Source: Atriophallophorus winterbourni
Lineage: Eukaryota; Platyhelminthes; Trematoda; Plagiorchiida; Microphallidae
DNA: 64,000 nucleotides
Assembly: GCA_013407085.1 (NCBI GenBank)
Contig: JACCGJ010023477.1
Coordinates: 94,425 to 158,424, forward strand
Direction of reading: 5' to 3'
Translations under genes and position numbers: made by a program
Shown: positions 30,840-42,699 of the stretch, piece by piece
Layout of the letters: each line of letters begins with the position of its first letter
Numbering within the stretch: position 1 is the stretch's first letter
Notes under the pieces: model-generated
The model's database searches: none
Seen by the model: the letters and a program-made list of their open reading frames with translations, nothing else
Told to the model about the DNA's origin: nothing

Positions 30840-32150
30840 TGACTAAAAGAGAGGAATTATAACATTAATCTACAAAGGTGGAACTCGCTCTGGCCTAGCA
30901 AATTACCATCGTTAAACTCCTTACAGTGATTTCAAAAGTTATGGAGCGAATTGTGTGCGAAAAAATTGTGACTCACCTTGAAGCCCAAAACTCGTTGCTC
31001 ATAGAGCAACATGGATTTCCGAAGTCTCGTTCTTGCTTACCTGACCAACTGGAGATAATGGCCGACTTGACGCAGGCACTGGATGATGGTGGTTGCGTGC
31101 ACGCCTGTTACTTGGACATATCAAAGGCGTTTGATCGCGTGGACCATTCTATACTCCTGAGCAAGCTGCACGATGTTGGTATTAATGGGCGCCTTCTTAC
31201 CTGGCTGAGATGTTACCTTCTTGATCGCAAGGCAACTGTACGTATCGATGGCGTGATGGCCGGGGAAATCGAAGCCACTAGCGGTGCACACAAGGTCCGG
31301 TACTTGGTCCGGTTCTCTTTTTGGTCTGCATCATCGATCTTCCGGAACGTGTCACAGCCAAAATAGTTATTTGCGAATCACGTCAAGTATGGACTGTCTG
31401 CGCTTACAAAGCGATTTGGATATATTGAACAGCTGGTGAGAGCGAAACAAACTTCCATTCAACTTAATAAAATATAAAAATTTTCAAATAGGCAAATATT
31501 TCATCGTCTCATACAACCTTGGATCAAAAAACAGGAATGGAGAAACAAAGAAAAGGACCTCGGCGTATGGATTAGTGGAAGTCTTAAGAATAGCATAAAA
31601 TACGAATCAGTGTACAACCAAGCTAGCCTCATTCTAGGCATGCTTCGGCGTATTTTCGGACATTTTTCCCGTTAATCTTTACCCATGCTCATAAATACTT
31701 ATATTAACCCGGTGATGGATTACTCAGTGAAAGCTTGAGCACCATGACTACAAAAGGATATCAAGCTGCTCGAGAGGATTTATAACAGAGCAACTGAAAT
31801 GGTTGGCTGTCTCCGCAACCTAACATATGAAAATCGACTTGTGCCTCTTAATTTAGAAACGCTGCTTCGCAGACGGGTTTGATTTGATCTAATCCTAACT
31901 TATAAAATAATGAAATCAAAGATGCACTCTCTGATGCATCTATTTCGGATCCGGTCAAGCCATGTCACACGTACTCACCCACTGGCATTTGATACTCTGC
32001 ATTCTCACCGGAACTGCCGTCGGTTCTTCTATTCGGTGCGCGACGTGGACCCACGAGATAACAGTGCAAACCAACTGGTGCTGCCACAGCTGGCGCAACC
32101 TCAGACAGTGTGATGGCTGATTGCTTTATTTAAACGGAATAATCCCTAAG
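30840..32150 (+). pseudogene. CR1 copy E, RT remnant
   Basis: Starts at GIITLIYKGGTRSG, then VMERIVCEKIVTHLEAQNSL, HGFPKSRSCLPDQLEIMADL and CYLDISKAFDRVDHSILLSK (open frame 30926-31366). After SGAHK the frame is lost and the FADD box is not readable. Later fragments (YINPVMDYSV-like at 31700, ERIYNRATEMVGCLRNLTYE at 31770) show the rest of RT is present but decayed. The 5' end abuts copy D. Confidence 0.8.
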
Positions 32151-32439
32151 CCTTCGAAATACTTTTGTTGAATCTTTCGATCTGTTGAAAACTACACATT
32201 ACTGCAGCAGATGTATTCATTGACGTTCCTCTCTACATTTGGCTATCCATTCTTTCGGAAGAGTTTGAATGAATATTTCTCCTCTTCTTTCTTGACTTAG
32301 TCGGTATTGCAGTGTGCTTTTGCGCTGTACAATAATGTACGAACACAGCATCGCTTGTGTGTGGCCTGGGGCTTGCATCTGAATATCAAAATTTGATCCG
32401 TGTGTTCATTATCTGTATACCCCTGTTTCTTGGTCGACG

Positions 32440-32640
32440 GACCAATAAGAACACGCCAACAACGAGGACATGCGAGAATTCTAGCCAATCGCAACACAAC
32501 AGATAATTTCGAATGATGCCCGACGCCCAGTTGCCTCAAAAGACGTTTCGCTGATGATGTCATCAAGTTTGATGAAAAAGCATCCGTAATCAACCTTACT
32601 AGCTCGGAGATCAACTATGACCTACACTACAAACACAATT
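32440..32640 (+). ncRNA. PLE-related fragment with hammerhead-like motif
   Basis: An intact core CTGATGA at 32551-32557 is followed by helix II TGTCATC paired with GATGA. The GAAA position then reads AAAA and helix III is lost. It resembles the arms of the 3216-3569 inverted repeat (TGATGTCATC, then TTGATGA). Preceding sequence (AGAATTCT, then CAACACAACAGATAATTTCG) resembles the spacer there. Confidence 0.45.
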
Positions 32641-32659
32641 TCAAACGCGATCATATGGC

Positions 32660-33295
32660 TCGCAGGGTGATCGATAATAAATCCACAGTAAATGCACACT
32701 TGTATGTAAGAAAGTTACCAATCTTTATTTTGCCATTCGGTTGAATTTCCTCTGGAAATCGTTTCGATTGCATCTGTTATGGTGTACATTTTCTCAAGCA
32801 TTGATCAGTATGGGAAGAGGTTGACAGTTAATTTACGCATGGCAGAAAGAAGATGAATTTGTACGATGCAATTATCACGGCGCAATCTTTGTCCCAATTT
32901 TTTGCTTGCTCTCTTTCTCATATGATACGTTTTGTTATTTATATTGTGTCCTGTTATACTGGAGGTATGCTCATTTACGAAGAATGCACGCCACATTGTT
33001 ATCCTATCTGATGTGTACTTTGTTTCAAATGCTTTGCTCGGCAATCGCGATTCTCACGGTCATTCTGGTATGTCGTTTTGATTTGGGGTTATCTAACAAA
33101 GAGGTCGTCCTCGCGTTAAGAATATGTGTCCATTTCAACAATTGTAATGAACAAATTGTCACCCCAAATCTATTGCGGATATCCAATGGTACGATTTACG
33201 ATGATTTTTAATGCTGGCCCGTTGGGATAGATATCCATGTTTAGAAATCTAACACAATCCTTCCACTCTTATTACATTGAAATTATACAAACTGC
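32660..33295. other. No gene recognised
   Basis: Contains a hydrophobic frame at about 32906-33211 without a recognisable family, probably chance in AT-rich DNA. The right end may hold promoter or 5' UTR sequence for the ORF at 33320, but I see no convincing TATA box. Confidence 0.35.
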
Positions 33296-33319
33296 TTGAT
33301 CAAGCATTACCATTTGAAG

Positions 33320-33958
33320 ATGTTGAGTAAAATGAATAACCTTGCTCTCAATCGCAGCGTAGTGGTGGTCATGTTTATGATTTTTCTGTTCTATCTCAAA
33401 TTCAAACTATCGTTTGTCAAACAAAATGTCCTGCCAAGGGATCGTGTTTACGCATATATTTATAAACAAAATTTACCATCGAGATTACATCATGTGGCAA
33501 AGCGCTACACTATTATTCATCGATATAGTCGAGGACTACGTTATCCTATTGCACAGTCCGGATCTAGACAAGTTACCGGACCACCGAGTTTGTATTTGCT
33601 GAAGAACAAACTGTCGCAAATTTGGAACATTATACCTGTCCATGAATCTATCAGATATATGTGGAATACAATGGAACAGTCGATATCGAGATATTATCTA
33701 CGTATATGGCAATTATTTCGCAATACATCTGCCCCAAGTGTCCTTGATTATTTGCAGTCCCTTACAAGTAAAGTGCAAAATTTCACAAGCCCATTGAACC
33801 ATGTGCTTGCTATCGACGTTGTTGAAATTCGTGATGATTATTCGGAAGAATTACCACGTACCGTTACAAATTATGTGGCAACATTTCAATGGGAAAACTC
33901 TGTGTCGCATTGCAAACAAGACCAAATAATTCAGCAACACGAACCGGAGCAACAATAA
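33320..33958 (+). CDS. Unrecognised membrane-anchored protein, about 212 residues
   Basis: I chose the first ATG (33320). The open frame continues a few codons upstream without another ATG. Residues about 13-30 (SVVVVMFMIFLFYLKFKL) form one strong hydrophobic segment near the N-terminus after a positive patch, suggesting a signal anchor. The remainder is basic in its first half (RLHHVAKRYTIIHRYSRGL) and acidic and glutamine-rich near the end. No catalytic motif or family is recognised, and it does not match the retroelement ORFs around it. An AATAAA lies 180 bases after the stop. It is the best candidate for a host gene in the window, perhaps a single-exon gene or one exon of a longer one, but chance or an unknown element is possible. 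Confidence 0.4.
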   Translation: MLSKMNNLALNRSVVVVMFMIFLFYLKFKLSFVKQNVLPRDRVYAYIYKQNLPSRLHHVAKRYTIIHRYSRGLRYPIAQSGSRQVTGPPSLYLLKNKLSQIWNIIPVHESIRYMWNTMEQSISRYYLRIWQLFRNTSAPSVLDYLQSLTSKVQNFTSPLNHVLAIDVVEIRDDYSEELPRTVTNYVATFQWENSVSHCKQDQIIQQHEPEQQ

Positions 33959-34136
33959 CGTTGCTGGCTCTGGATGAATTGTGCCAGTTTGAATCGACGT
34001 AGTACCGTATATTGCCAGGTTGGACAATTACGAGGTTGCGATCATGATATTAGTAACAACAGCAATGTAACAATAACGTATTCGGGTTTGCACAATTAAA
34101 TATGTATTAGTCATTCAAGTACCTCTGTTGTTCATT

Positions 34137-34142
34137 AATAAA
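34137..34142 (+). promoter_or_regulatory. Possible polyadenylation signal after the 33320-33958 ORF
   Basis: AATAAA, about 180 bases after the TAA stop. Such hexamers are frequent in AT-rich DNA, so this supports the ORF only weakly. Confidence 0.3.
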
Positions 34143-34149
34143 AAGCAGA

Positions 34150-35500
34150 AGTGAATTCAAATGTTGATCGTGCAAATAATGTGTGCATCATCTGTTCAGT
34201 TAAATCTTTGTCCTGAAAGGCATGAAGTGGATCGCCTTTTAATGATTTATTCAAGTGAGACATACATACGTAACTTATGCACGACTCTAATTCCACCTTT
34301 AGTTTTCGAGGAATTCAAGACAGGTCGCGTGAAGACCTAGGCATTGACTGTAAAGAAAGATGTAGATGCCCCAGTCGTGCGTCCCGTCTACGGGGTTTCA
34401 AATCGGAAACGTTAATGTATACGAACTTGTAACCATTTCGCTAAGGATCGATGTGTTCCAGTTGACATATTTCGTGATATCATTGAAGCCGGATAATCCA
34501 TCAATAAGTTTAGCCATACAAAAGTATAAATAAGCATAATGAGATCCAGCGCATTTTCATAGAAATTCACAAAAGTATTACACATGGCATAGGTAGCTGA
34601 AAACCCGTACTAGTAACCTTTTCGAAGGTCCCAATCGGGGTTCCAGCGATCAGATATCACATTGGTTAGTTACGCTCCGGCATATGTTCCCAAACCGTGT
34701 TCAGTGGCTGTCTTTCAATACACATCTTATTGGAGTCTTTCTTTATCCTTGTATGTTTTCAAGTTGGGTGACGACGAAAGATCGTTTGGATGTATGGCAG
34801 TCGCAAGGGAGCCGTGGTACTGACGTCGCTCTAATCGTTCACGAAACTTTTTTGTTTGTGTTCATTTGTTTATAGAATCCCTGGATATTTCAGTCCCATC
34901 ATTCCTCATCTAATAGGGGTTTAATTTTTCATAGTTGTAGGACAGTTAAACATTCGGTACATGTTACCGGTGTCATGATGTCTCTGATGATGGTGACTGC
35001 ACAGTTGCATATATGTGCCCGTACAGTGAATGAAATGTGATACATGGATCATAATACAAATAGCCGATGTCTGAGCTAGAACCGGATAAAAACAGCTCGT
35101 ATAATTTTTCAAATACTGACTATTGCAATTGGCAGTAGTCTTGAAACTTATATTCATATCCGCCTAGCAATCCCATATGATGTGGTTCCCCAGCTTACTG
35201 AATCCATAGTAAAAAAAACCATAAGAATGCATGCGAGAATTTATTTTGTCATTGCAGAAAACAAATCGTTCCAAACGTTATTCTGAAAATTCAAGTATAG
35301 TGTAAATTAATTTGCGAATATGCATGTTTATTTAAAAGATTATTCACGGCGCTCGAGTAAGCATAGAAATTAATGGAGTTTGGAGCAGTTTGTTCTTTTC
35401 AACAAATCAAAAATAATACAATGGAACATCATGATAACATTGGCGTTTACGATAATCTTTAATTTGGAAATCGATTCGCATGGGTCAAAACGACAATGTT
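34150..35500. other. No gene recognised
   Basis: Short frames only, the longest about 78 codons. No repeat family or RNA gene that I can recognise. Confidence 0.4.
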
Positions 35501-35504
35501 TGCC

Positions 35505-35700
35505 ACCACCGCTCGCTGTTGTTGTTGTCGTCGTCGTCATTGGGCTTCATTTGATCGAGGTTGACAATGAATGTACATCACAAGCGCATGTTGGTTTTAT
35601 GCGTCAAGGCGTTTGAGAAACGATCTCTCTCGCGGCCCAAGTATCGAGAGACCTTACCCGACCGATCGGCGGCTTTTCACACAGAAGATGTGAACTATAG
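35505..35700 (-). repeat. Degraded RTE 3' end
   Basis: On the minus strand TTGTGATGTACATTCATTGT, CAACCTCGATC and a (GAC/AAC)n tail align with the 3' UTR at 27300-27360. The finger-coding part before it is barely recognisable (CTTGGGCCGCGAGAGAGATC). Confidence 0.5.
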
Positions 35701-35800
35701 TTGGCCGCTGCGAGCACTATCTAGCCTACAGTATCTTCAAAGTGCGCCATCAACAACACGTTCATCCCAACTCGCAGAGCTAATGTCAGAGCTAAATTTT

Positions 35801-36000
35801 GTTCCATCACATACACCACATGCATTCACCCATATTGTAAAGACAGCGAAATTAATTAGTCAACGGGAACAATGTAAAAGGTTATTGCCTCAAATAATCG
35901 ACAGCCAGCCTAGCACAGCCATGCCATGAATGAAAGACCAACGTAATGTAATCAAGTAAACCAATCAAATAAATGGAAATGATTTGGTTTCAGAGGACTG
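35801..36000 (+). repeat. 200-bp direct repeat, copy 1 (possible LTR part)
   Basis: Matches 38260-38460 at clearly over 80 percent by eye, from GTTCCATCACATA to GGAAATGA and TGGTTTCA. It contains CAATCAAATAAATGG, an AATAAA hexamer near its end. The pair brackets 2.26 kb with a gag-like remnant, which suggests long terminal repeats, but the ends are not a clear TG...CA pair. Confidence 0.6.
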
Positions 36001-36933
36001 TAAAAGACAAGTTAAGTGTCATGTAGCTTTGAAATTATTCTTTTTCCTCTCTACTTTCGACTTTTATACAATGCCGATTTGTGTGACTTGAATTTGGGTT
36101 TTGTTTGTTTTCTCTTTAGAATTTAGAACTTGAACATTGCTTTTTGTAATTGTCTTATTGGAAATATTCTGTTCACATACTTGGTGAAGCTTTTGTTTTA
36201 ATTCCTTGTTTATGCCATTGTCGGTCATTGTTGTTGAATTTGGTTGCCATTTTGTGCACTTGAAATTGGCTTGTATTTTGACACCACTTTTGGGTGTGTT
36301 GTCTTTGACAGACATTTTGGACGGCAATTTTGGTAACTCCTTTCATTCTATTTATATCTCAGGTCATCATTGAACGTGGTTGCATTTGATATAATTGATT
36401 CTGGAGTATTTTGGCTCAACTATTTGCTGTACGTTCTCATACAGTTGAGGTATTTATAATTATTGTTGTTGTAATTGTTGCTAATAACAGTACCGTATAA
36501 CATCCGAATTGTGGGTTTGAACTTGCCGAACTAAGAAACGGGTGTAATACGCGTTACTGACGTCACGCACTTTACAGTACTCAACTTGGAATTGCAACAA
36601 TTTGACTTTTGATTTGTACCGTATTTTCTCAACCGGAGAAATTACTGTGGTCAACTTGGATCGTTTCAATTGGATTCGAGTCACAACTTGTTCTTGACTG
36701 TTACAGTATTTGTCTTCACCGGAGAAAATACTCGTTTTGTTTCATTGCAATCGAAGCAGTATTGAAATTGGCCGACGCTCAGCTACGTCGTCAAAATCGG
36801 TGAACGAACCTGATCTATCATCAGTGAATCTGTGCGGATTGGAACGTTGAAGCTTGAACCATTCCACAACATTTTTGTTGAACACTCGGTGACGTTCATT
36901 TAATTTGTGTTTTGAAGTCATTATTGTACATCT

Positions 36934-37560
36934 ATGATGCCTGAAGGTTTAGCAAAGTTAGTGCGTGGTTCGGTTAGGTCCCTAAAAGATAGTCACAATG
37001 GTGCGGACGATTTTGAATCTCCATCTGTTGGTAGACATGGACTCGACTGTCACTGTGTAGCATTTAAAACGGAACTTGAATTGGAAAAGGATTTAGCGAC
37101 TGCTCATGCTACAATCACTAAATTAACTCATGGCAGCAGTCATAGACAACCATCAGGCCTACCTTGTGTTGTGGCACACTCAGTTTTAGATGAGTTCTTG
37201 GAAGAGGCCCGGCGATTGATTGGCCAATCAAAAGGCTTTGCGAATCTCAGCTTGTCAATGTGTAAATGTCAAGTTGCCCTTACTCTATTGGAGTGCCAGG
37301 AGGTTTTAAACGCCAGTGCTACTTTAGAGTATATAGTGCATATTTTAACGGGTGCGTTCTAGCAACAATGGGCTGATCTGCAGAACGCTATATACTGCGA
37401 GGGATTAAAACTTATGTTTCAACAACTCACAGACTTTGTGTCACGTCGAGCTCTTATTGATTGGAGTCGATTTGGTCAGTTGTCCAAATGTTGCCGAACG
37501 GATTCAATAGCAAGGCCTGTTAGCCTCGTTGATTGTCAAGATCGTTGAAGGATCTTGACG
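36934..37560 (+). pseudogene. BEL/Pao-like gag remnant
   Basis: From ATG 36934 the frame runs 142 codons to a TAG, then stays open about 60 codons more. VLDEFLEEARRLIGQSKGFA, KCQVALTLLECQEVLNASAT, LEYIVHILTG, then after the stop QQWADLQNAIYCEGL, FQQLTDFVSRRALIDWSRFG. The order LN, L-IV-LP-like, Q-WAD, G, F-L-FV-RRA, FG is the pattern of BEL/Pao gag core domains as I know them. No pol, protease or integrase follows. It sits between the two direct repeats at 35801 and 38260. Confidence 0.5.
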
Positions 37561-37569
37561 TTTGTGTTG

Positions 37570-38255
37570 TTTGGTTGTTCTCGTTTGTGAAGCTGAGTTA
37601 CCTGACCTGAATTAGCTCAGTTGTATTTTGTGACTGAATTTCCCTCCAAACGATACCCGAGGGATAACATGAATGGAGTCATCAATGAAGTCTGTTAATC
37701 CCTCTTTGCATTAAGGTAAATAACGGTTATTATGTATGGAATGTACGATTTCAAGGCATGCGAATCCCGATCGTACTGTTCTCACTTGATCAGCGCGAAC
37801 GGAACGAAAGCAGTAGATGTGTATGTGCGATGGAAATGCAAATGAAAATATTTGTACTATGGCATTGTTTAGCTAAATGTATTTGAAAATAATACAAATG
37901 GTCTAGCTTGACGTACGTTACACGCAATAATGTTCTGAGTTATACATACAATTGATAATTCTATGATAATTCATTAGGTCCTTCAATTTTGCATTAAAGT
38001 TAATCTCAGTTAGGTTAATTAAATTGATGCCTCAATCTCATGAAATTTGCATAGAATCTTACAAAATTATAGATTAAGAAACGCTTTCCAAAATGCTGTT
38101 AAACGGTTTAATTAATTTTATTTGAATTTCAAAAATAGACTTACCTTTGTGCACCTCAATTTTGTTCTGCAAAAACAGAGTAAGGTTTAAAGATAAATCC
38201 CATGGGAAATCAGAACCTCAGTTCAGTCATGGAATTGATGAATATTCGTTTTAAA
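37570..38255. other. No gene recognised
   Basis: No frame beyond about 60 codons. If the flanking direct repeats are LTRs, the pol region that should lie here has been deleted. Confidence 0.4.
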
Positions 38256-38259
38256 TTGC

Positions 38260-38460
38260 GTTCCATCACATATACCACATGCATTCACCCATATTTTAAA
38301 GACAGCGATAATAATTTAAGTCAACGGAAACAAAGTAAAAGTTATTGCCTCAAACAATTGACAGCCAGCCTAGCACACCCATGCTATAGATGAAAGACCA
38401 ACGCAATGTAATAAAGTCAACCAATCAAATAAATGGAAATGACGTGGTTTCAAAGGGCTC
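38260..38460 (+). repeat. 200-bp direct repeat, copy 2 (possible LTR part)
   Basis: Partner of 35801-36000, with the same AATAAATGGAAATGA block. It is followed by 280 bases of unassigned sequence before repeat X. Confidence 0.6.
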
Positions 38461-38739
38461 ACATCCGCGCCACACGCTTTTAGTGATACCTCGTGGCGAC
38501 ATGATATTGTGGATGTACGAGGCGCATTAGCGATGAGTGCGAATCACGAGATTTCGAAGGATTTGCAGAACTCCACCCTCGGGTACAACACAAGAGCAAA
38601 ACTGCCAAAAACACCAGCGATAATAATTGTAAATTCGTAATAATTCGGGTTACATAAGGATTTTATTAAGAGCGTTCACGCGAAAACATTTTCGAAAGCA
38701 TGCACACATGGAGAACGTCAAACGAACATGCAAGTTATC

Positions 38740-39175
38740 AAGGTCGGTAAAATATGCTTAGATTCAGGACGTTTTGTAGCGTACCGGCTTGCACGAAATT
38801 CAAAGACAAATCAGATCTAAGTGACAACCTGGAGAGACATAGTTCAGGACAGTGTTGAGGTTGTTTGAGTTGCCCCTTATAAGATAGGTGTTTCAAGCGC
38901 ATTCGTATCGCTGATCTCACTGTCCATACCTGATGAATGCAAACAGCACGAATCCGGTCGTTGGGTGTGTTTGACGGAAAAGCATGCAAATGAGTATTTT
39001 GTTTCATAGGTGTTTCTTGTTATTTGTCTTGTGTGTGATAAACGCGTTTGACCAATCGGCTATCTCTTGCGTTGTGGGCTCGTGGGTGAACACGAATAGC
39101 GTTGGACGGGTTGACCTCATGGATGAATTGGGTTCAAACTTGACGTGGCTATTAAGCGCGAGTGGGTAACGTAGT
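38740..39175 (+). repeat. Composite repeat: block X, hammerhead, block Y
   Basis: 38750-38900 is X inverted relative to 3740-3900. A hammerhead motif lies at 38921-38966. 38995-39170 is Y inverted relative to 2935-3085 (GTGATAAACGCGTTTGACCA, then GGTTGACCTCATGGATGAAT). This is the most complete arrangement of the three parts seen here and suggests a single element of at least 430 bp. Confidence 0.6.
38921..38966 (+). ncRNA. Hammerhead-ribozyme repeat, subfamily 2
   Basis: Core CTGATGA (38930-38936), a short helix II of TGC/GCA around AAACA (38938-38948), GAAT in place of GAAA (38950-38953), then CCGGTC (38954-38959) with predicted cleavage after C, then GTTGGG. CCATAC before the core pairs only partly with GTTGGG. 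The last A of GAAA is changed, so activity is doubtful. Confidence 0.6.
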
Positions 39176-41010
39176 CGTTTTTAAACTGATGTCATGGATG
39201 TTTCGATAGGAGTTTTTGACAGCCACCGCTCGTAAGCCCGTATTAATCTGACACAATCATTTCCGGTTTGCTCTCCCCACCCGGAACAATTTTATTCCCA
39301 GCCAGTCTGTTAACTAGTTTTGGTGCACCGAACAATGTTGGCAAAATACAGAATCAATGAGTGACTGTTAATCTAGTAGTAAAAGGTTTTGGTGTTTTTA
39401 TTTGACCATTTTAAAAATCCATGAATATCCTCGTGAGTAGTATTTCCAAATATATACGACCTGGTCGCCTGCTCTGCACGTTGTATGAGGTAAACGCATT
39501 CGTAACTTTCGTCGCTCCAAACGACTCAGACTTAGCGAACCAAAGGTTTGAAACTGGAAATGAATTCTAGTTGATTTAGAACGATAAAATTTTGCATGTA
39601 GAACAAAAAAACATTTGCGATTTGGAATGATTATTGCCTACCCATGGAGTGCATGTTTAATTGGAAAGCGTTTAGGTAATTCATTTGTTGAGTGTTCAAA
39701 CCCGCTGGAATAATGCATCTCTACCTGATTTTGGCTGTATCCATTATTCCTTTTTTAGGCAATGCGAATAGTTTGGCAAACAGATGGGAAATTGAACGAT
39801 TGATTGAATTTCCGTGACAGTAAAATTCCAAAGTAACCACTGTTGCCTCAGAGAGTGACCAATTAAAAGTTTTAGTCATCGAACACTGTTTCAATAATCA
39901 CTGAAACATTTCTCACCGTTGCTAAATACTGCGGGAATTGCCTTAAAACGGGTTGTTCTATTTAAGTTTAGTTGGGAATCAGTCTCCTTCAAAAAATCAT
40001 CTGTTTTATCTCTCACTTATTGAGCATCAGCTAATAGAGCAAACTCGCAAATTTCGAACAAATTGATCCAATGTGTTACTGAGAGAGTTATATTCATTAA
40101 CCGAGGTCTATTTTGAGAAAACAAGCATATTTTCGAGGATTAACAATTAAAACATTCACACAAACGAAAGAAAGCGGTTTGCAGTATTGAATCATTCGTT
40201 TTGATAATTTTTTGCCAGTTTAAATGTACATTTTAGTTGAACATAAAAGAAAACTTACTTTATCCTTTAAGCATTGAGCAACTAAAGTGCCTATAAAATG
40301 ATGAAGTCGGTGGAGTTAATGGAAAATGGAAACTTTCATGGTGCCGGATGAACAATTAAAGCGATCTGTACCCTCCATGTCGCAGTCGTGATGACAATCA
40401 TGACTATTTCGACTATGCTGCTACTCGTGAGTAGTTAAAAATGAAAACCCTATTAGATTCAATTGTCCGAGGCTATCGTGTTTTCGATCCGAGGAACTGA
40501 CTTGATACTGATTGTTTTCCCATCCAAGGATATACTGCTTATTAGTTCACGATGGTTTAAAATGTCTTCTTACTTTTATATATTTTATTGTGTGCATAGG
40601 TTCAAAATTACCTATTGAATATCTGTCGAAACTACCATGAACATCTGACTCAATGCCACAGCCGTAAGCGCTGAATAGTGGAAGCCAAACCGGGATCATT
40701 TGGGTCTAGAGAGTATTGGATGGTAACATTACAAGGAAAATATTTTCTGAAGCATAAGGATATGACCAATGCCAGTCGCTATCGAATGCTATGCAATTAA
40801 TCAAGTTTAGTCAAACGAATCCAGGAAGTTGAGCGCTCGAACTGAACCAGTTGGCATGAAATCGATCAAGAAATCAAATCGAAGGGACAATTAGAAACAA
40901 TATGTTAATGTCTATGTTGTATTTGAGTCATTTACAGATGTACAAGATAGCTGCCTGTTTTGCTTTTAGCATGTACACGGTTGATCAATTGGCTTTGCAT
41001 GTGTTGCGGG
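39176..41010. other. No confident gene; one short signal-peptide-like frame
   Basis: AT-rich sequence with many stops. The only item of note is a 34-codon frame at 39713-39817 (MHLYLILAVSIIPFLGNANS), which reads like a secretory signal sequence. No other exon can be tied to it. Confidence 0.35.
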
Positions 41011-41012
41011 AT

Positions 41013-41204
41013 TCGTGTGTTGTTGTTGTTGGCCTCCTCCGGTCGATGTCGACCATCACAAACGTGTGATTTGTTTCATGTTCCAGAGATTTTTGAAACA
41101 CTAAACAGCCCGATATGAGAGGAACAATCTCTCTCGCAGCGCTCGCAACGATAGGCAGAACTCGGTCGATCGGCGTCAGTTGCACGCCGTCGGGGAGTAG
41201 GGTT
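41013..41204 (-). repeat. RTE 3' end fragment
   Basis: On the minus strand it matches the finger-coding end and 3' UTR of the RTE: CGAGCGCTGCGAGAGAGATT, then GATGGTCGACATCGACCG and GAGGCCAACAACAACA. 5' truncated, about 190 bp. Confidence 0.8.
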
Positions 41205-41209
41205 GACGT

Positions 41210-42400
41210 AATTAATGTGAAATCGAGTATCATTAACCATGCACAGACTACGTCAAAGGGGCCGCGATTTAATTTCAATCGACCTGACGTCACCCACTAC
41301 ACATATTTCATTATGGCTTTGTAGGTTAATATGAATGTTGTGCCTTCTAATAAATGCAAAACGCGATTTCTATGGTTTCTGTGTCAGGCAGACATTGTCA
41401 ACATTGTGAATATTTCCCAGAATCTGATAGAAAGCTGTGTAAATTTAAAAGCAAACTCGCAAGAAAATGAATAATATTGATGTTTTGATTGTGTGGTTTC
41501 CAATTATCGACTGAACACATGTGAAAATAATGGAAGCCATTTTGGTGTAATAAATTGAACATTTAGTTGCTCCGAAGGTAATACTAGTCGGAATAAAACA
41601 GTGACAGCAAATTTCAATGACTTCTGATTTTCTCGAATGCCATTGAATTACGGTTTTGCTGTGAAGAATATCGATCAAGTTATTATAACTAACCTTTTGT
41701 TTTGGAGCATTTATATGCTGGAAAAGAAAATTTGCCTTTTTATCGATTGGATCATGCCCAACTCAACAGTCAACAAAGAGCCTATAAATGCCTTGAATTC
41801 CCTCGAAAAACTTTATCCAACCCCTGTCCTCATTATACTTTCATACAACTGCAAAAGATTCACCTAAGGACCGTAATGTCTCCGTAAAATCACGCCTATC
41901 ATGTTCCAAGCAATGTATTAAATACCAAACAATCAAAATCAGCGAAATCCCCCTGAATGACAACTACGATAGGCTGGGTATACTGAATTAGCTTTTAGTG
42001 CGCTAAAGTAGTCAAGGAAGAGAAATTCAATTAGAACATTCTATGTATGACGCTCTGCCAACCTTTATGGAATAATGGGGAAAGAGACCGTTAATTGCGA
42101 ATAGGTTTTAACTAAACAAACCTTGATAAAATGAACAGATATCAACTTTGAACATGGCCAAATGCGAATTCCACAATATTAATTATTAAGCGGCCCAGAA
42201 AACTACAATCTCTCAAAAAGTGGAGGTTATAAATGCATTAACGATGAGGTCATAAGCAGAACATCATCCTTCGGCTTAAAACAAACGCAAGAAGTGCCTA
42301 AACGAGGGAAGACGTCCATTGCGAATCCGAAATAATTTGTAATCTGGAAGGATTGCACGAAATCGGTTCAAGCCAGGCCGTCATCGAACTCATGAGATGG
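41210..42400. other. No gene recognised
   Basis: The longest frame (about 76 codons, 41637-41867) has no recognised family. No internal repeat match. Confidence 0.4.
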
Positions 42401-42404
42401 AAAA

Positions 42405-42530
42405 CGTGTTTTTTTACCGTGTGTAATAAACGCGTTTAACAAATCAGCGTTCCCTTGTGTTGCGAGATTCTTAGGTGAGCGTGATTATCATTGGCAACAT
42501 GTCCGCAATTTGGTATACAATGCTGGATGA
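42405..42530 (+). repeat. Repeat block Y fragment
   Basis: GTAATAAACGCGTTTAAC and TCAGCGTTCCCTTGTGTTGC match 39010-39080, in the same orientation. Downstream to 42690 I see nothing assignable. Confidence 0.5.
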
Positions 42531-42699
42531 TATGTTTATAGTCACATCGGGTGTCATAGAAGCCGGTGCCAACAACGTAATGGACGTTCGCAAAGAATAT
42601 GGGTGTGTACCTGGATTGACGTGAGGTATTCCACCTCCTTAAACTCCATTCAATACGGGCATTGGGATGCCGTTAAATGAGCTGGACGTCCTGACTTAA

